This document shows positions 11,530 through 23,062 of a stretch of 64,000 bases of DNA, piece after piece (within the stretch, counting starts at the first letter, position 1; the number at the start of each line of letters is the position of its first letter). The position numbers and the translations under genes were made by a program. The stretch covers positions 186,891,281-186,955,280 of the forward strand of contig OU015496.1 of the NCBI GenBank assembly GCA_907164885.2. The letters are read 5' to 3'. The notes under the pieces are model-generated. The model had not been told where the DNA came from and did not search any database. It saw nothing but the letters and a program-made list of their open reading frames with translations. Origin of the DNA: Dolomedes plantarius (lineage: Eukaryota; Arthropoda; Arachnida; Araneae; Dolomedidae).

Positions 11530-12717
11530 CCGTATTTTTCGCACTATAAGAAGTATGTCAATACTATAAGAAGTATGTATTATAAGAAGCACGATAAGAT
11601 GCGCCTCAAATTTATGGGAAGATTTTTAGAAAAGAATATTTTGTATTTTGTTAGGTATATAAACATACAGGTAACTCTCCTACAACACGGTAGATAGGTT
11701 CCTAGAAAATGCCGTGTTCTGTGAAACCGTGTTATATGAGACCCAGAGACAGTTAAAAAATGGGGATTACGTTCTGAAAACTTATTTAAAACAAACATTT
11801 TTTTAAAATTCCATATAAGCAACTTAATTTTTATTAAAAATATAAATGTATGTATAACACAAAACGAAAAGAAACAAAAAATATTATTTTTATTTAATTG
11901 GGCCTTAATTTTACAAATTTTTGCCTCATCACTGCTCAGTACAATGAAACGAGAACGTTTTTTCGATTGAACGATATCACCTTCACTTTCAGAAACATTT
12001 TCTTAATTTAGATTTTCTGCACATTCTATCCTCTTTAAAAATTCTGTAATTTTGTTTATTTGCTGGTTCTTACAAGGTCATTGTAGATTCACGATATGGA
12101 GATAGACAATTTTGCAGCTCTTTTTTGAATTTTCGGCTTCTTTTAGCGGAAGGGTCTGTATTCAGGAAAAATGATTCAAGATTTTCAGCTAAGCTTAGGC
12201 TTCCTTGTAATTTTATAGAGTTATAAATGAATAAATTATAATTTGTTTATACATTTTCATGTAAAGCCACAATAGTTTATTATTCCTTCCCGTAATTATT
12301 TTAAGGTAATTTAGTTTTTAAATGTATTAAACAAAAATCATGTTATCTAGTGCTGTAGAAGTACAGTGTCGAACACAAGGTTTTCAACAAGGTTTTCACA
12401 ATTTTTTTTATCGTGTTAGAGCGAAACCATGTTACAGGTTGCAGTGTTATACGAGGGTTCCCGCAATTTATCTTATTGTGTTAGAGCGAAACCGTGTTGT
12501 AAGATGCCGTGCTGTAGGAGGGCTACCTGTATTTTCAATTTCTCACTTAATAAAGATAAAAATGTATGTAATAAAAAATATATATAATAAATATATAAAA
12601 TATATAATATAAAATATTAATTTTATGTTAATGTTACCTTCGGACCATAAGACGCGTCTCAATTTTAAGTTGAATTTTTTATGTAAAAAGGTGCGTCTTA
12701 TGGTCCGAAAATTTTGG
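11530..12717. mobile_element. CCGTATTTTTCG-type miniature element carrying a nested insertion
   Basis: The left end reads ccgtatttttcgcac and the right end, reversed, ccaaaattttcggacc. Both are followed inward by motifs of the type ataagacgcacc. The right end abuts TA. The body is split by the Tigger-like element at 11668-12529, so the host copy is only about 325 bp. A second copy lies at 29780-30318 and a related one at 53007-53600. Confidence 0.6.
11668..12529. mobile_element. Tigger/pogo-like miniature element, copy 1
   Basis: The ends CAGGTAACTCTCCTA and TAGGAGGGCTACCTG form an imperfect inverted repeat flanked by TA on both sides, the target duplication of the Tc1/mariner/pogo superfamily. 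Internal arms repeat aaaccgtgtta and gcgaaaccgtgtt words, as in Tigger-type ends. At 862 bp without a transposase frame it is non-autonomous. Near-identical copies lie at 25554-26416 (863 bp) and, truncated, at 61554. Confidence 0.8.
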
Positions 12718-12719
12718 TA

Positions 12720-13393
12720 TATTTGCATCCCCAACCGCGTTGCTAAGCAAGAGCAAACAGTGGCCAAGCCGATTTTGGAATTCTCAGTAGTTTGATCTTC
12801 TACAACTATTCAACAACTGTATATATGACCATATAAGTAGAGAGGGCAAACTCTTTTGCTAATCGAAAAAATGCTACCTTTGCTTTACCTCTTTGATTAC
12901 GCAAAAGCAGTATAATTTATATTAAGTTGTAAATCCAATAAAAAATTACGCTTTGAATGAAGCCAAAATGGTGAGTAAACCTAAATGATTCAGTGAATAA
13001 ATGATTCAGTGACTGCCTGAGCTTAGATTTTAAAGTTGAAAGACGCATAGCTGACTAATAGCTGTGCCGAGCTTAAAATTCGAAAGTCCGAAAATCCGAA
13101 AATTTTTCATCACCAACTTCAATTAACAAGCAGTCTACATCTGACCACACTAAATTGCAATATGATCAATAATTTGTTAGTTTTTTTTTACGATTAAGTA
13201 CTGGAATAAGTGTATAGGTATATGAAAAAGTGTTTAAAAAATGATTGCTTAGCTATTGCTTATAAACAAAAACTTGTTGTTGTTGTGTTGTTGCTTATCC
13301 CACTTGACCGACAGCGACATCAGATAAAGTCCTTATAGGCTATTGAGCAGAGGGGGGGGGGGGGCTCCGGTTTTAATTAACCCCAAAAGGGTC
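12720..13393. other. unassigned non-coding stretch
   Basis: AT-rich without recognised coding or repeat ends. A G-run lies near 13351-13364. Confidence 0.4.
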
Positions 13394-13638
13394 TGAGTCC
13401 GAATCGACTACGATCCGGTCCCGTAATTTTGAACCGAGTCAAGTGACGAGACCGGTACAGTTGACCCCGCACCTCCAGAGGTGAATTTGAGAACACGGTG
13501 GACATTGCAGCCACGGCAGATTTTTCGTGCACCGACCGCCTTTAGTGTACACATCGATGGATTTGTCAGCGACGAGCATCACTAGTTCGTACAGATCATT
13601 GGCTCTCTGCCTTCGCCAACTGGGCCACCACGCCCATA
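13394..13638 (-). mobile_element. tRNA-derived SINE, family B, copy 1
   Basis: Read on the minus strand it begins gggcgtggtggcccagttgg (box A region), has a degraded box B, then the shared body: gctcgtcgctg, gtgtacacta, and cacctctggaggtgcgggg. It ends in the tail acttgac, ttcaaaattacgggaccgg, also seen in copy 3. Confidence 0.8.
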
Positions 13639-13696
13639 AAACAGAAACTTAAATGCAACTGTAAACCAATGATGCCCATCAATCATCCATGATCCA

Positions 13697-13954
13697 CAGG
13701 GCCGCCCAGAGACTTTACGGGGCCTGGGGCAAACTTCTGTTGGGGGCCCCAAGAAAAATAAAAAATGCAAAGAGACGAAACCACACATTCAAATTAAGTT
13801 ACTCATACTTAAAATTTTATTACATGAATGATTAACATAATTATTATATTTCATTGCACTGCTCTCTTGTTATAATTTCTGAGGAAATCTAATAAATAAA
13901 TTTTTTTGAGGCTCCTCCGGCAGTTGGCCCCCCCCCCCCCTCTGGGCGGCCCTG
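13697..13954. mobile_element. hAT-type miniature element, CAGGGCCGCC family, copy 1
   Basis: The termini CAGGGCCGCCCAGAG and CTGGGCGGCCCTG are inverted repeats with a perfect 8-bp duplication atgatcca on both sides. It is a short AT-rich body between G/C-rich ends. Two more copies, each with its own perfect octamer duplication, lie at 16104 and 47071. Confidence 0.92.
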
Positions 13955-14175
13955 ATGATCCATATGGGCGGCAGAGGTTGTGACAGCTTAATTCTTTAAG
14001 GTTTCAGTGTGCACAATCTTTGTTTCATACGCAACTTTATTAAAAATATTATATTTACCTTTATTCTACGTGCATAAGGAATAAATGAAGCTAAATGGAT
14101 TTTGAGTCAAGACTAAAGTCCCCTCCTCCCGGTTGTGAAAATATTGCAAAATCTGCAACTTGGTGTGTTATTTTT

Positions 14176-14655
14176 CTGGTATGAGAGATCTCCAACCTGT
14201 ATTTTAAGCTGCAATTAAAAAATGTCTGTTTTGAGTAAAGACGTTATCTCAAGTTTGACATATAATCCTCTTAAATTATCGGCACATATTTATGAGAGCT
14301 TAAAACGACTGGTCAGGGGAGAAAATGAAAGAATTCTGGTATGAGAGATCTCCAACCTGTATTTTAAGCTGCAATTAATAAATGTCTGTTTTGAGTAAAG
14401 ACGTTATCTCAAGTTTGACATATAATCCTCTTAAATTATCGGCACATATTTAGGAGAGCTTAAAACGACTGGTCAGGGGAGAAAATGAAAGAATTCTGGT
14501 ATGAGAGATCTCCAACCTGTATTTTAAGCTGCAATTAATAAATGTCTGCTTTGAGTAAAGACGTTATCTCAAGTTTGACGTATAATCCTCTTAAATTATC
14601 GGCACATATTTAGGAGAGCTTGAAACGACTGGTCAGGGGAGAAAATGAAAGAATC
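14176..14655. repeat. tandem array, three units of 160 bp
   Basis: The unit starts ctggtatgagagatctcc and ends gggagaaaatgaaagaatt. The period is exactly 160 bp (starts at 14176, 14336 and 14496) with only a few substitutions between units, so the array is young or homogenised. No coding capacity seen. Confidence 0.95.
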
Positions 14656-15471
14656 CTTGTATGATTGATTCAAAGATTCACACAAACACGAGATTTCCGC
14701 TACATTTCGTATCGTGAGAAGTTCATTCTATGCCCTGAGACAGGAACAAACATCCAACACCCGGATCTGAAGCGCAAACAAACATTCAAGGGTCAGCGCT
14801 CTCTTTTTCCCCGGTACGCACACACACACACACACACCTGCGTGCTCTTTTTGGGGAAGAAGATAAGGGGGCTTAGGGGGGGGGGGGGCTGATACAAACA
14901 TGCCGAAATCTCGTGCTCGTATATTTATCGTCCTGTGCACCGATTGCGATTAGGGACCTGCTAAAAGGTCAGGAGAGACGCCGGTGTTCTGGGAAGGTGG
15001 GGGAGGGCATTCGAGATAAAACGTGGCACAAGTTGATGTGTTGATGGCGGACCAAGAGTTTAACAGCGAGGGGGTAACAAATCGTCTGGAGAGAGAGAGA
15101 GAGAGACAGAAAGAAAAAAAATTAATGTTCAGAGCACTTGACATTTTGGTGCAAACAGCTTAAGGCTTTATCAGAGTGTTTGTGTCAAAAGTGGGGAGAG
15201 ATATTTTACTTTTCTTTGCAGGAAAAACGTCGACCTCCTGACTGAAAGCATTTCCTGCATGTTTGCTCCCTTGTCCTCATCTTAGCTGTTTTGTCGGATC
15301 TTTAGAGTCTGTAAGTTGGAAGACCGCAGAAGATTAAATAACCTCTAGACGTCAAGAATGTGTGATCTCCAAACCTTGCAAATTTATAGCCTATATAAGT
15401 TCATATTGTGCTTGTATCAAGTAAGGGTTCTTATGAGTCACATTTTTTTTTTACGACCGTTAAGTTTATAC
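14656..15471. other. unassigned non-coding stretch
   Basis: Contains a CA run (14818-14837), a G run (14877-14888) and a GAGA tract (about 15090-15106). Short frames only. Confidence 0.4.
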
Positions 15472-15984
15472 CAGGGGTTTCCAACTTACAAGGGTCCAAG
15501 GGCCGCAATCGAAAACACCTTTCGAGTGGCGGGCGGCAATTTAATCATGACCATACCCAGGACTTTTTTTCTCGAGGGAGGGGGATTTGTAGGATTTGTG
15601 TATAATATATACTATGAAATTTTTAAAAATTCGAGGATGAACCTCCAACAACGACCTTGATTATGACTGGCCAACTTTCGTTAAATTACACAGACACACA
15701 CACAAAAAAAGTCAAATAATAAGTGGGTATTTAAATAAAATGTGGGTCAAATGAGAAGTGGGGGGGGGGAGGTAGGATAGAACATGAATGGACACCCTAA
15801 TTTTCATGGAATTAGAGGAAAATCAATCTTTTTTGTAAATAAACAGCATTTGAAAACAATAAAGGTTTTTACAAAAACATTTTTCGTTAACTAAGAATAT
15901 CTAAATTGATGCTGCAAATTATTTTCCTAGAAGTCTTCGCGGGCCGCAAAAAAGGCACCGCGGGCCGCCAGTTGGAAACCCCTG
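15472..15984. mobile_element. hAT-type miniature element
   Basis: The termini CAGGGGTTTCCAACT and AGTTGGAAACCCCTG are a perfect 15-bp inverted repeat, flanked by a perfect 8-bp duplication gtttatac. Subterminal gggccgc motifs occur at both ends. It is 513 bp without transposase. Confidence 0.93.
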
Positions 15985-16103
15985 GTTTATACTATACCAC
16001 GTTAAAAGCCATATAGATTTATATGACGCTCATACCGTTTAAGTTTATTTGACTTTCTGACCTGTATAATTTTGTATAATCCTTAGATCTTGTGGGTTTA
16101 TAA

Positions 16104-16423
16104 CAGGGCCGCCCAGCAACTGGGGCACTTTGCCCCAGTCCCCCAACTGCCGCAGGGGCCCCAAAAAAGTTTAAAAAATTTATTTATTAGATTTCCTCCA
16201 AAAGAAAATTCTGAAACTTGTACCGTACTTCAAAATTCAAAATAATCTCCTGAAAAAAGCCCCCCCCCCCAAAAAAAAAAAAAAAAAATAAATAAATAAA
16301 AAAATAATAATAATAATTCGATTAATCAGATTTCTCTTACTACAAAATAGTCTTCTGAAAAATAGTCTTGGGGCCCCCAACAGAAGTTTGCCCCAGGCCC
16401 CGTAAAGTCTCTGGAAGGCCCTG
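16104..16423. mobile_element. hAT-type miniature element, CAGGGCCGCC family, copy 2
   Basis: The termini CAGGGCCGCCCAG and CTCTGGAAGGCCCTG are flanked by a perfect octamer duplication gtttataa. Its orientation is opposite to copy 1 at 13697: the cccgtaaagtctctgg arm is at the right here. Confidence 0.92.
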
Positions 16424-17266
16424 GTTTATAATGACTCTTTGATGGCATGGTTTATATGTCCCTTCAGCCGTATAAATTTATATGGCTATATAAGTTTATG
16501 AAATCCTATGACTATATAAGTAGAAAGAACACACTCCTTTACAGGATCGTTCATTTTGCTTAGAACGCTACGGTCTTCTCTTTGCCACGCAAGGACAAAA
16601 CTCGGGATCTGGCAGTTTAAAGCCAATTCTAATCAGCTACAAACACATGTCAACCATTAGACCCGAAGTCGCCCACTGGAGCACCGAAGGCCAGAGCTCT
16701 GACTAGCCACTGGCTTCATTAAAGAGTTTTAGATCATGTAAGTATGCATGTAATATAAATCCTATACAAGTACGGGTAAAGATTATAGAAGTTTATGACC
16801 TTGGGAGTTTAAATGACACTTGGATAACGTGTTAGTCTATGAACCTTAGAAATTTAGGTACTTAACTCTCAGGATAAATCAATTTACGTAGCCCTGACTG
16901 ACAAGAGCTTATAGAGTAAGATCCTTGGACTATATTACTTTATACGATACTTATATCGTAGAACCTGTTATAGGATTCATTTGCTTCTATGACGGTTTGT
17001 CTTTGTAGACATCGCATTGAGATTGCGGATGAAAATTTGACTCACAACCAATGAACTGAGAATAACGGCAAGCGATCTCAAAAGGACGTAAACCGGAATC
17101 CATTTTCATTCGACTTATCGGCCATTAACAATAAAAATAAGTCGCTATGCTCCTTTAATGGAGGAGAGATGGAATAAATTTGAGATTTTATCGAGAGGAT
17201 CAGTCTAAAATGCATCGGTCAATCGATGCTTGAGTACAAATGAGAATGATGAGTACACCCATAAAT
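16424..17266. other. unassigned stretch with recurring TATAAGTTTAT words
   Basis: No gene. The phrase tataagtttat and close variants (tataaatttatatgg, tatataagtag, atagaagtttatgacc) recur irregularly here and back to about 15380, interrupted by the two hAT elements. It looks like a decayed short-period repeat. Confidence 0.4.
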
Positions 17267-17428
17267 CAGTGGCTTACCCAGGATTTAATCTTTTTTTTTT
17301 TTTTGGGGGGGGGGGGGCGAGTTGAACGGATAAAAATATTTATAATGCAAATTCAATATTCATAATGCAATTTCTATTTCTTTTGGGGGGGGGCAGGGCC
17401 CCTTGGCTCCCCCCTGGTTGCGCTACTG
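17267..17428. mobile_element. hAT-type miniature element, very short
   Basis: 162 bp. The ends CAGTGGCTTACCC and GGTTGCGCTACTG are partial inverted repeats with a perfect octamer duplication ccataaat. The interior is mostly T and G runs. The ends resemble those of the larger CAGTGGCGTAGC element at 51599. Confidence 0.9.
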
Positions 17429-17459
17429 CCATAAATAAATACCAAGGGCTTGGTATTTG

Positions 17460-18130
17460 TTTCGCTTGTCTCGATGCTTGTCTTCAGACTTAAAGCATAT
17501 AAAGGGCTATGAAAACACGCAACCAAGCAGAATCGACGCGAGGGAGGTTCCGAAAATCCCCATGTTCCACGTACAGTCGTGCGCAAGTCTACTCAGCGTC
17601 CCCGAAGACACCGAAACTCGCGACCATTCGCAAAAAAGACCCCGAATTCCGAGAACGAGCAAAACCCTTCGCACAAGTACTACATATACGAGGGACGGCC
17701 GTTCCTGCCGAAAAGAAAAGAGAACAATCGCGAGCAGAGAGAGAAGCGGAGTCGGTCCAAGGCCGCCCGGTGTGGTGTGCGGCGATTTTCGCCGCGTACG
17801 CAACCTATCGTCCGTTCCCATGCCTCCGACTGACCGGTGAGGCCGGCCCTTTTACGGCAAGGCACACATAGTTTTTCTTTCTTCCCTCCCTTGCTTTCCA
17901 TTCCTCGCAGAGCGGATGCCCCATTACCCGCTAAGCGGTGCTACTGACACCTCGGGTATTTCAAGGGCGCAGGGAGATGGCCGTGAACGGGAAAGGGGCG
18001 CAGCGTTCTCGAAACGAGGAAAAAGGCTTCGAATTCGGAGAGCAGAACAGAGAAAAAAAAAAGCGTTTTCTCGGGTCGGGAAGCGTGGCGAACGAGTTAC
18101 GACAGTACTTGTGTTTCGGGAAAAAAAAAA
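17460..18130. other. CpG-rich island of unknown origin
   Basis: Clearly richer in G+C and CpG than its neighbours (for example ggccggccc, cgtacgcaacc, cgaacgag). Several overlapping frames of 60-127 codons are open on both strands, which is what high GC alone produces. It may be a promoter or 5' exon of a host gene, or the terminal region of a retroelement. No splice site, start or domain lets me choose. Confidence 0.35.
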
Positions 18131-18237
18131 AAAAAAATGATTAGCTTTCGCCGAACTACTACAGATTTTGCCGTCTTTAAATGCTTTCTTGAAAAGTGTT
18201 TGAGGAAATCTACATACAAAACACTGATATGAATATA

Positions 18238-19218
18238 CAGTGATTTCCGCTTATAAGAATCACGTTTGTTATTACTGTTTTTGATTCTTATAAGCGGTTG
18301 ATTCTTATAGCCGAAATTTAGGTTTTTGGACAAGCACACACACACACCTATATATACATATATTAGATAATTTACCATAAAATATTCTTTAATTTACATT
18401 AATTATTTTTTACTAAAATTATTTTTAATAGTTTTAAAAATACAACGTAATTTTTAGACCTATAAGTAGATACACATGATTATAGTAAGAGAAGAAAAAA
18501 ATACAATATTTGTTACAAGTTACAACATACCTATTTAACAGTTTTAACATTTCAACTACAGGAAGGGAGTAAGAAAAAGTTTTCTACGGTAGTTTGACGT
18601 AATGAAGTTTTCAGGAGGCTGTTTATAACTCTTTCAATACTTATAGTCTCAGACGAAGATTCACCTTCTAGCTTACGTTTCTCGGTTTGATAACGTGCTG
18701 AATCTACTAATGTCACGTCTGCCTGAATGATAGTGGACACTTCGCCGAAGATTTATGTGTTTTAGGGTCCAGGAAGCCGCAACTAGGATGTGGGAGGTGG
18801 GGAAAAAAGAGTCCCTATTTTTGTTTGTCAGTGGAGAAAAGTGAAATCAGACTCGGAGGGGTAAAGATGCCCCCGGCTCAAGCTAAGAGGATAGTGTTGT
18901 GGTAAAGTGTTTAAGGGGAAACTATTATGTTAGGTCTCATAAAGGTAGGGGTAAATTTTACGACTATATTCCATCCCATCTTATCAATCTTTCTTAAAAA
19001 AAACGAAAGAACTTCGTGCCTTATGAGGGGTTAAGTAGCTTTTTTGGAAAAATGAAAGGAAAGCGAAGAGTGCAAACTGATTCTTAAAACCGGTGGATTG
19101 ATTCTTTAAAGCGAAAATTTTAACATGGAAATAATACATTTGTTTTTGTTTTCGCGATATTGATTCGTATAAACGGTTGATTCTTATAACCAGTGATCAC
19201 TATAAGCGGTGGTTACTA
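18238..19218. mobile_element. Tigger/pogo-like miniature element, second family
   Basis: The left end CAGTGATTTCCGCTTATAAG and the right end ATAAGCGGTGGTTACTA, followed by TA on both sides, form an imperfect inverted repeat. Several gattcttataagcggttg words are repeated inside both ends, typical of pogo/Tigger-type termini. There is no transposase frame. Confidence 0.7.
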
Positions 19219-19513
19219 TATTAGAAAAATATTTTCCACCTCCGCTGAAATTTTATAGCTAAATCGTTCCCCATGAAACCATTTCAAGGCTCGGGATCAC
19301 GAGATGTAAATTAGGTGATTGAAATTCCGTTTTACCACATTTTAGGTAATTCTGTCTATCGCAATTTCATTCCTGCTGAACTAAGCCTAGAATGTATCCT
19401 GCTTCCAAAGGTATGTCGTCATATTCAAGGCCTCGGCGCAATGATCTATGCTGGGCTTTTAATAATTAATTCAGTTTTTCACCTGTTTATTGTTAAAAAA
19501 TCTAAAAATATTT

Positions 19514-19649
19514 CAGGTAGACTCTTCTAACGGAACTACCGCGGGTTATTAACGTAGGATTACTTATCGTTTCTTACCTCTTTTTTTTTGCGCATTTTGG
19601 TACTTTTCTGTTTAACTGTTTACTGCTACTGGGTTTGGCGCACTGCCAA
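19514..19649 (+). mobile_element. CGTAGGATTAC-family repeat, copy 2 (truncated)
   Basis: Carries the family arm (caggtagactcttctaacgg, then ccgcgggttattaacg) and the first ~85 bp of the body up to tttggcgcactgcc. It stops where a CAGGGCTGGCC terminus begins. Confidence 0.65.
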
Positions 19650-19760
19650 CAGGGCTGGCCATCTGGGGGGAGGGGGGGGGGGGTGCGGCGGATGCTATGC
19701 ACCGGGGCCCCGCGATTGAGGGGGCCCAACATGATCAAGAAACAAAATAATGAATAAGAA
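19650..19760. mobile_element. left end of a hAT-type element
   Basis: Begins CAGGGCTGGCCATCTGGGG with a G-rich run and gggggcccaac, as in CAGGGC-type hAT ends, preceded by the octamer actgccaa. No complementary right end with this octamer was found, so only the left part is claimed. 19761-20061 is otherwise unassigned. Confidence 0.4.
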
Positions 19761-20061
19761 TCTTTTCAGAAAGTCACACAAAATAAATGTATTATTTTGT
19801 AAATTCTTCAGGCGTATACACAAATTCAAACATAAAAGACGTAAAAACTGTCTTCTATTCAGCAGAAAATTCTAAAAACAAGTCAGGATACCAGAATTTT
19901 CAATACAATACACGCCAATTAACGCAGTTGCAACACATTCAATTCTCACTAGGAAATTGAACTGAATTCCAATGCCAATGTCAGATTTATTTATAGACTT
20001 CCGAAGCGCCCTCTATAGATCAGTCACAGCTAGATATTTCTAGAAGCTTCCAGAAAGATTA

Positions 20062-20256
20062 CTAGACCGGAATACTTGACCCCACACCTCTAGAGGTCAT
20101 TTTGAGAACTTGGAGGACATTGTAGCCACGCCCTATTTTATGTGCCCCGGCCACCATTAGTGAACACGGCGGTAGATTTGCAGCGACGAGCATCGAACCA
20201 GGGACGTTCAGATCACTGGCCCGTTGCTCTTGACAACTGAGCCACCGCGCCCACAA
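20062..20256 (-). mobile_element. tRNA-derived SINE, family B, copy 2
   Basis: The clearest head of the family. On the minus strand it reads gggcgcggtggctcagttg (box A) and then ctggttcgatgctcg (box B), followed by the common body (gttcactaatggtggccgg, cctctagaggtgtgg, ggtcaag). The tail is shorter than in copies 1 and 3. Confidence 0.85.
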
Positions 20257-21175
20257 AATTTGCAACACTCTTGATTACTGATTATATATTTATTTACTGC
20301 TTTCCATTCATTTGTTCCTGGTCATTTATCACAAATATATATTTATTTTAAGGGTATTGACGATTCTCGTTATTTAAGGCCTTACATTTTAATACACTGA
20401 GATTTTACAATAAATATATAAAATAAATGATATAAAATAATTGACCTATTTGTTTGAGCGATAACATCACGTGCTGCCAGTCCATAAAGAGAAAAAAAAA
20501 TTGAATCGCTTTCAACCTTCGGACCAAGTGCATGGCAACAATGTATTTTGTCAAACTTCTATAACGATTTTTTCACCGAAGCCTAACTAAGGAAAATAAT
20601 TAAGGTTATTGAAACATAATTACATAGTATTGCACGCAGTTCTATGAGAAATCGTGCTTTGTTTCCTTCCCCCACCCCCTAAAAAAGGGAGAGAAGAAAG
20701 AAAAATTCTGAGCAGACGACTAGGGCTGAATGACAGCCCGTGAAAATGTTCCGTGTTGAAATGTCAGGTATAATCCTTTTGAAAAGACTAAAAATGGAGA
20801 TTAAATGTTTCGCAAATGTCAGAAATATGGTGAACTGAAAATCGATTTGAGAAACAAAATCGATAAAAACGGGACTTGACGTCAATCATTCAAACGCTTT
20901 CACTCTCTCTTTTGTTTCCGTTTTATTCACTCTTTGTTCTATTACCAAGGACTGGAAATGGCAGTAACGAAATTAAGAATTTATTGGCCGCATATTTTAA
21001 CACCGTATCTAAGGGGTAATTACATTTTTATGACTATCCGAGTGGCATTCCATTTATATCGACCAATCAGACTCCGTTTAAATTCCTCCAACAGTTTTTT
21101 GGCTATTCGGCAATCACAGCACTCTTGTTTTTAAGAGTTTTGAAGTTATATTTTTTATGAGACATCTGAGATCTT
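20257..21175. other. unassigned non-coding stretch
   Basis: AT-rich. Frames at 20679-20885 (minus) and 20934-21134 (plus) are short and featureless. Confidence 0.4.
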
Positions 21176-22020
21176 AAGGCTACTGTGTACTAACACAATT
21201 GGACCTCAATGTTAACCTATCTAGAAAATTTATCCAAGGATTGACGACTTGCACTGAAAGATTATTCTTAAAAAATTTGTAATCCGTAATAGAGAAAAAA
21301 AATTTTACACCTTGGAGTATTTTCGTTTTCTTTAAATGCAAATAACATTTTAAAATTTAAATTATTCGAGGAAAAATATGATATAGTGTGTTTTAAATGC
21401 TCCTAAATTCCTTTGGTGGACGAAATTTATAAAATAATTACAAGATAAAAAGAACTTTTTTTATACCATGTTTTTAAATTTTCTGTTGAATCATATAAAC
21501 TTGACAATTCTATGTATTAACAAATACTTTTTTAAAATTTTTTTGATGAATTATCCCATCAACTTTAAAGAAAATGAAGTTAATTGGAAGTTAACTTGCA
21601 TTTAACTTTTCGTTCCCGTTCCGGCCAATAGATGGCTGCACCACTCTACAAAACAAAATTAACTGAAAATAACTGAAAATTAATTTAATTCTGCTTAAAG
21701 GTGGCTAAAAGTATTTAAAAAATGCATTGTCATCGTGTTCTGAGCTATTCTAAAAGTTTCAAATGTCTAGCTAGTCGGGAAGTTAGTTACAAATCTATTG
21801 CAAGATTTGTACTTGACAAACACACACAAACACACAAGAAAGCAAGTTAATAGAAACATGGTAATGAATCCTGTTGCAAGGTGCATAATAGTTCAGGATA
21901 TCTGAAAATGCCATTTTTATTGGATTATCAACATTTATGTAGCTGTAAACAGTGGACAAATTTTGTCCATATGTTAACATTGAGGCGAGCGAATCCAATA
22001 GGGTTAGTACATAGCAGCCT
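21176..22020. mobile_element. GGCTGCTGTG TTAA-target element, copy 1, with inserted repeat R2
   Basis: The left end aaggctactgtgtactaac and the right end gttagtacatagcagcct are inverted repeats; the left abuts TTAA. Compared with the compact copy at 22630-23056 it has gained the R2 sequence (about 21430-21865). Both arms keep the gataatc/aatccaata and gcaccttgcaac segments. Confidence 0.7.
21430..21865 (+). repeat. dispersed repeat R2, copy 1
   Basis: A ~430-bp repeat beginning ataattacaagataaaaag, containing cttgacaattctatg, cgttcccg, tagatggctgcacca, and ending in a CA-rich tract then gttaatagaaacatgg. Five copies in the window (21430, 23063, 30503, 32639, 48931) and a fragment at 60550. 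A short frame starting MAKS (the ATG of atggctaaaag) is preserved in several copies. Its class is not recognised. Confidence 0.75.
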
Positions 22021-22205
22021 AAATCGAATTTTTTCGCGTGCGAAAATTTCACGTTTGAAAGTGACATCTCCGTCACAATGACGTTATAATCGTAAAAGAT
22101 CGAGAAAAAAATTATTTTGAGAAATATATTTTGAGTCCATTAAGTAGTGTCTTTTATCAGTAAACTGCGTGAATTAATATTTTTTCACCATGATGTCATC
22201 TTTAA

Positions 22206-22628
22206 GGGCCTGTTCACATAGGAGTCCGTTGCGTTGCGTTAAGGAAAAGATGACGTTGAGACGAAAATAAACCAATCATAGGCGTTAAAAATTTCATCTC
22301 TAATCGTTTGGACGCCTATGATTGGTGCCTGTTCACATAGGAGTCCGTAGCGTTGCGTTAAGGAAAAGATGACGTTGAGACGAAAATAAACCAATCATAG
22401 GCGTTAAAAATTTCATCTCTAATCGTTTGGACGCCTATGGTTGGTGCCTGTTCACATAGGAGTCCGTAGCGTTGCGTTAAGGAAAAGATGACGTTGAGAC
22501 GAAAATAAACCAATCATAGGCGTTAAAATTTCATCGCTAATCGTTTGGACGCCTATAATTGGTTTATTTTCGTCTCAACGTCATCTTTTCCTTAACGCAA
22601 CGCAACGGACTTCTATGGGAACAGGCCC
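22206..22628. mobile_element. GGGCCTGTTCAC miniature element with triplicated left arm
   Basis: The single-unit form (186 bp at 23946) has ~80-bp inverted repeats around a short centre. Here the left arm plus centre is present three times in direct order (starts near 22209, 22327 and 22446, period 118-119 bp), followed by one right arm ending acaggccc. It is preceded by TTAA. Arms contain the near-perfect gcgttgcgttaaggaaaag and its complement. Confidence 0.85.
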
Positions 22629-22629
22629 C

Positions 22630-23056
22630 AAGGCTGCTGTGTATTAACCCTATTGGATTCGCTCACCTCAATGTTCACCTATGGAGAAAATGTGTTTATA
22701 CTGAAAGCTACATAAATGCTAATAATCTAATAAAAATGGTATTTTCAGATAGCCTGAACTTTTCTGCACCTTGCAACAAGATACATTTTATAAATGTCGT
22801 CCCCCAAAGGAATTGATGAGCATTTAAAAACATACTACACCAGATTTTCCCCCTGAAATATTTAAGTTTTAAAATATTATTTGCATTTTCTTTAAAAAAT
22901 CGAAAAGTACCCCAAGGTGTAAATTTTTTTTTCTATTACAGAGTACAATTTAAAAAAAAAAATCTTCAAATCCAAGTCGGCAATCCTTGATCAAATTTTC
23001 TTCATAGGTTTACATTGAGGTGAGCGAATCCAATAGGGTTGGTACACAGCAGCCTT
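22630..23056. mobile_element. GGCTGCTGTG TTAA-target element, copy 2 (compact)
   Basis: About 427 bp with ~55-bp inverted repeats: aaggctgctgtgtattaacc at left and ggttggtacacagcagcctt at right, followed by TTAA. It directly abuts the preceding miniature element. No coding capacity. TTAA targets are typical of piggyBac-type transposases, but no such transposase is in the window. Confidence 0.8.
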
Positions 23057-23062
23057 AATAGA

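Noticed and set aside
17374..18144. Six or more overlapping frames of 60-127 codons on both strands
   Set aside because: Expected from high GC with few stop codons; no start context, splice sites or domain favours any one.
19430..19445. A second copy of the P-like terminal repeat (ggcctcggcgcaa)
   Set aside because: Only about a dozen bases match the left end; the rest of the terminal repeat is absent.
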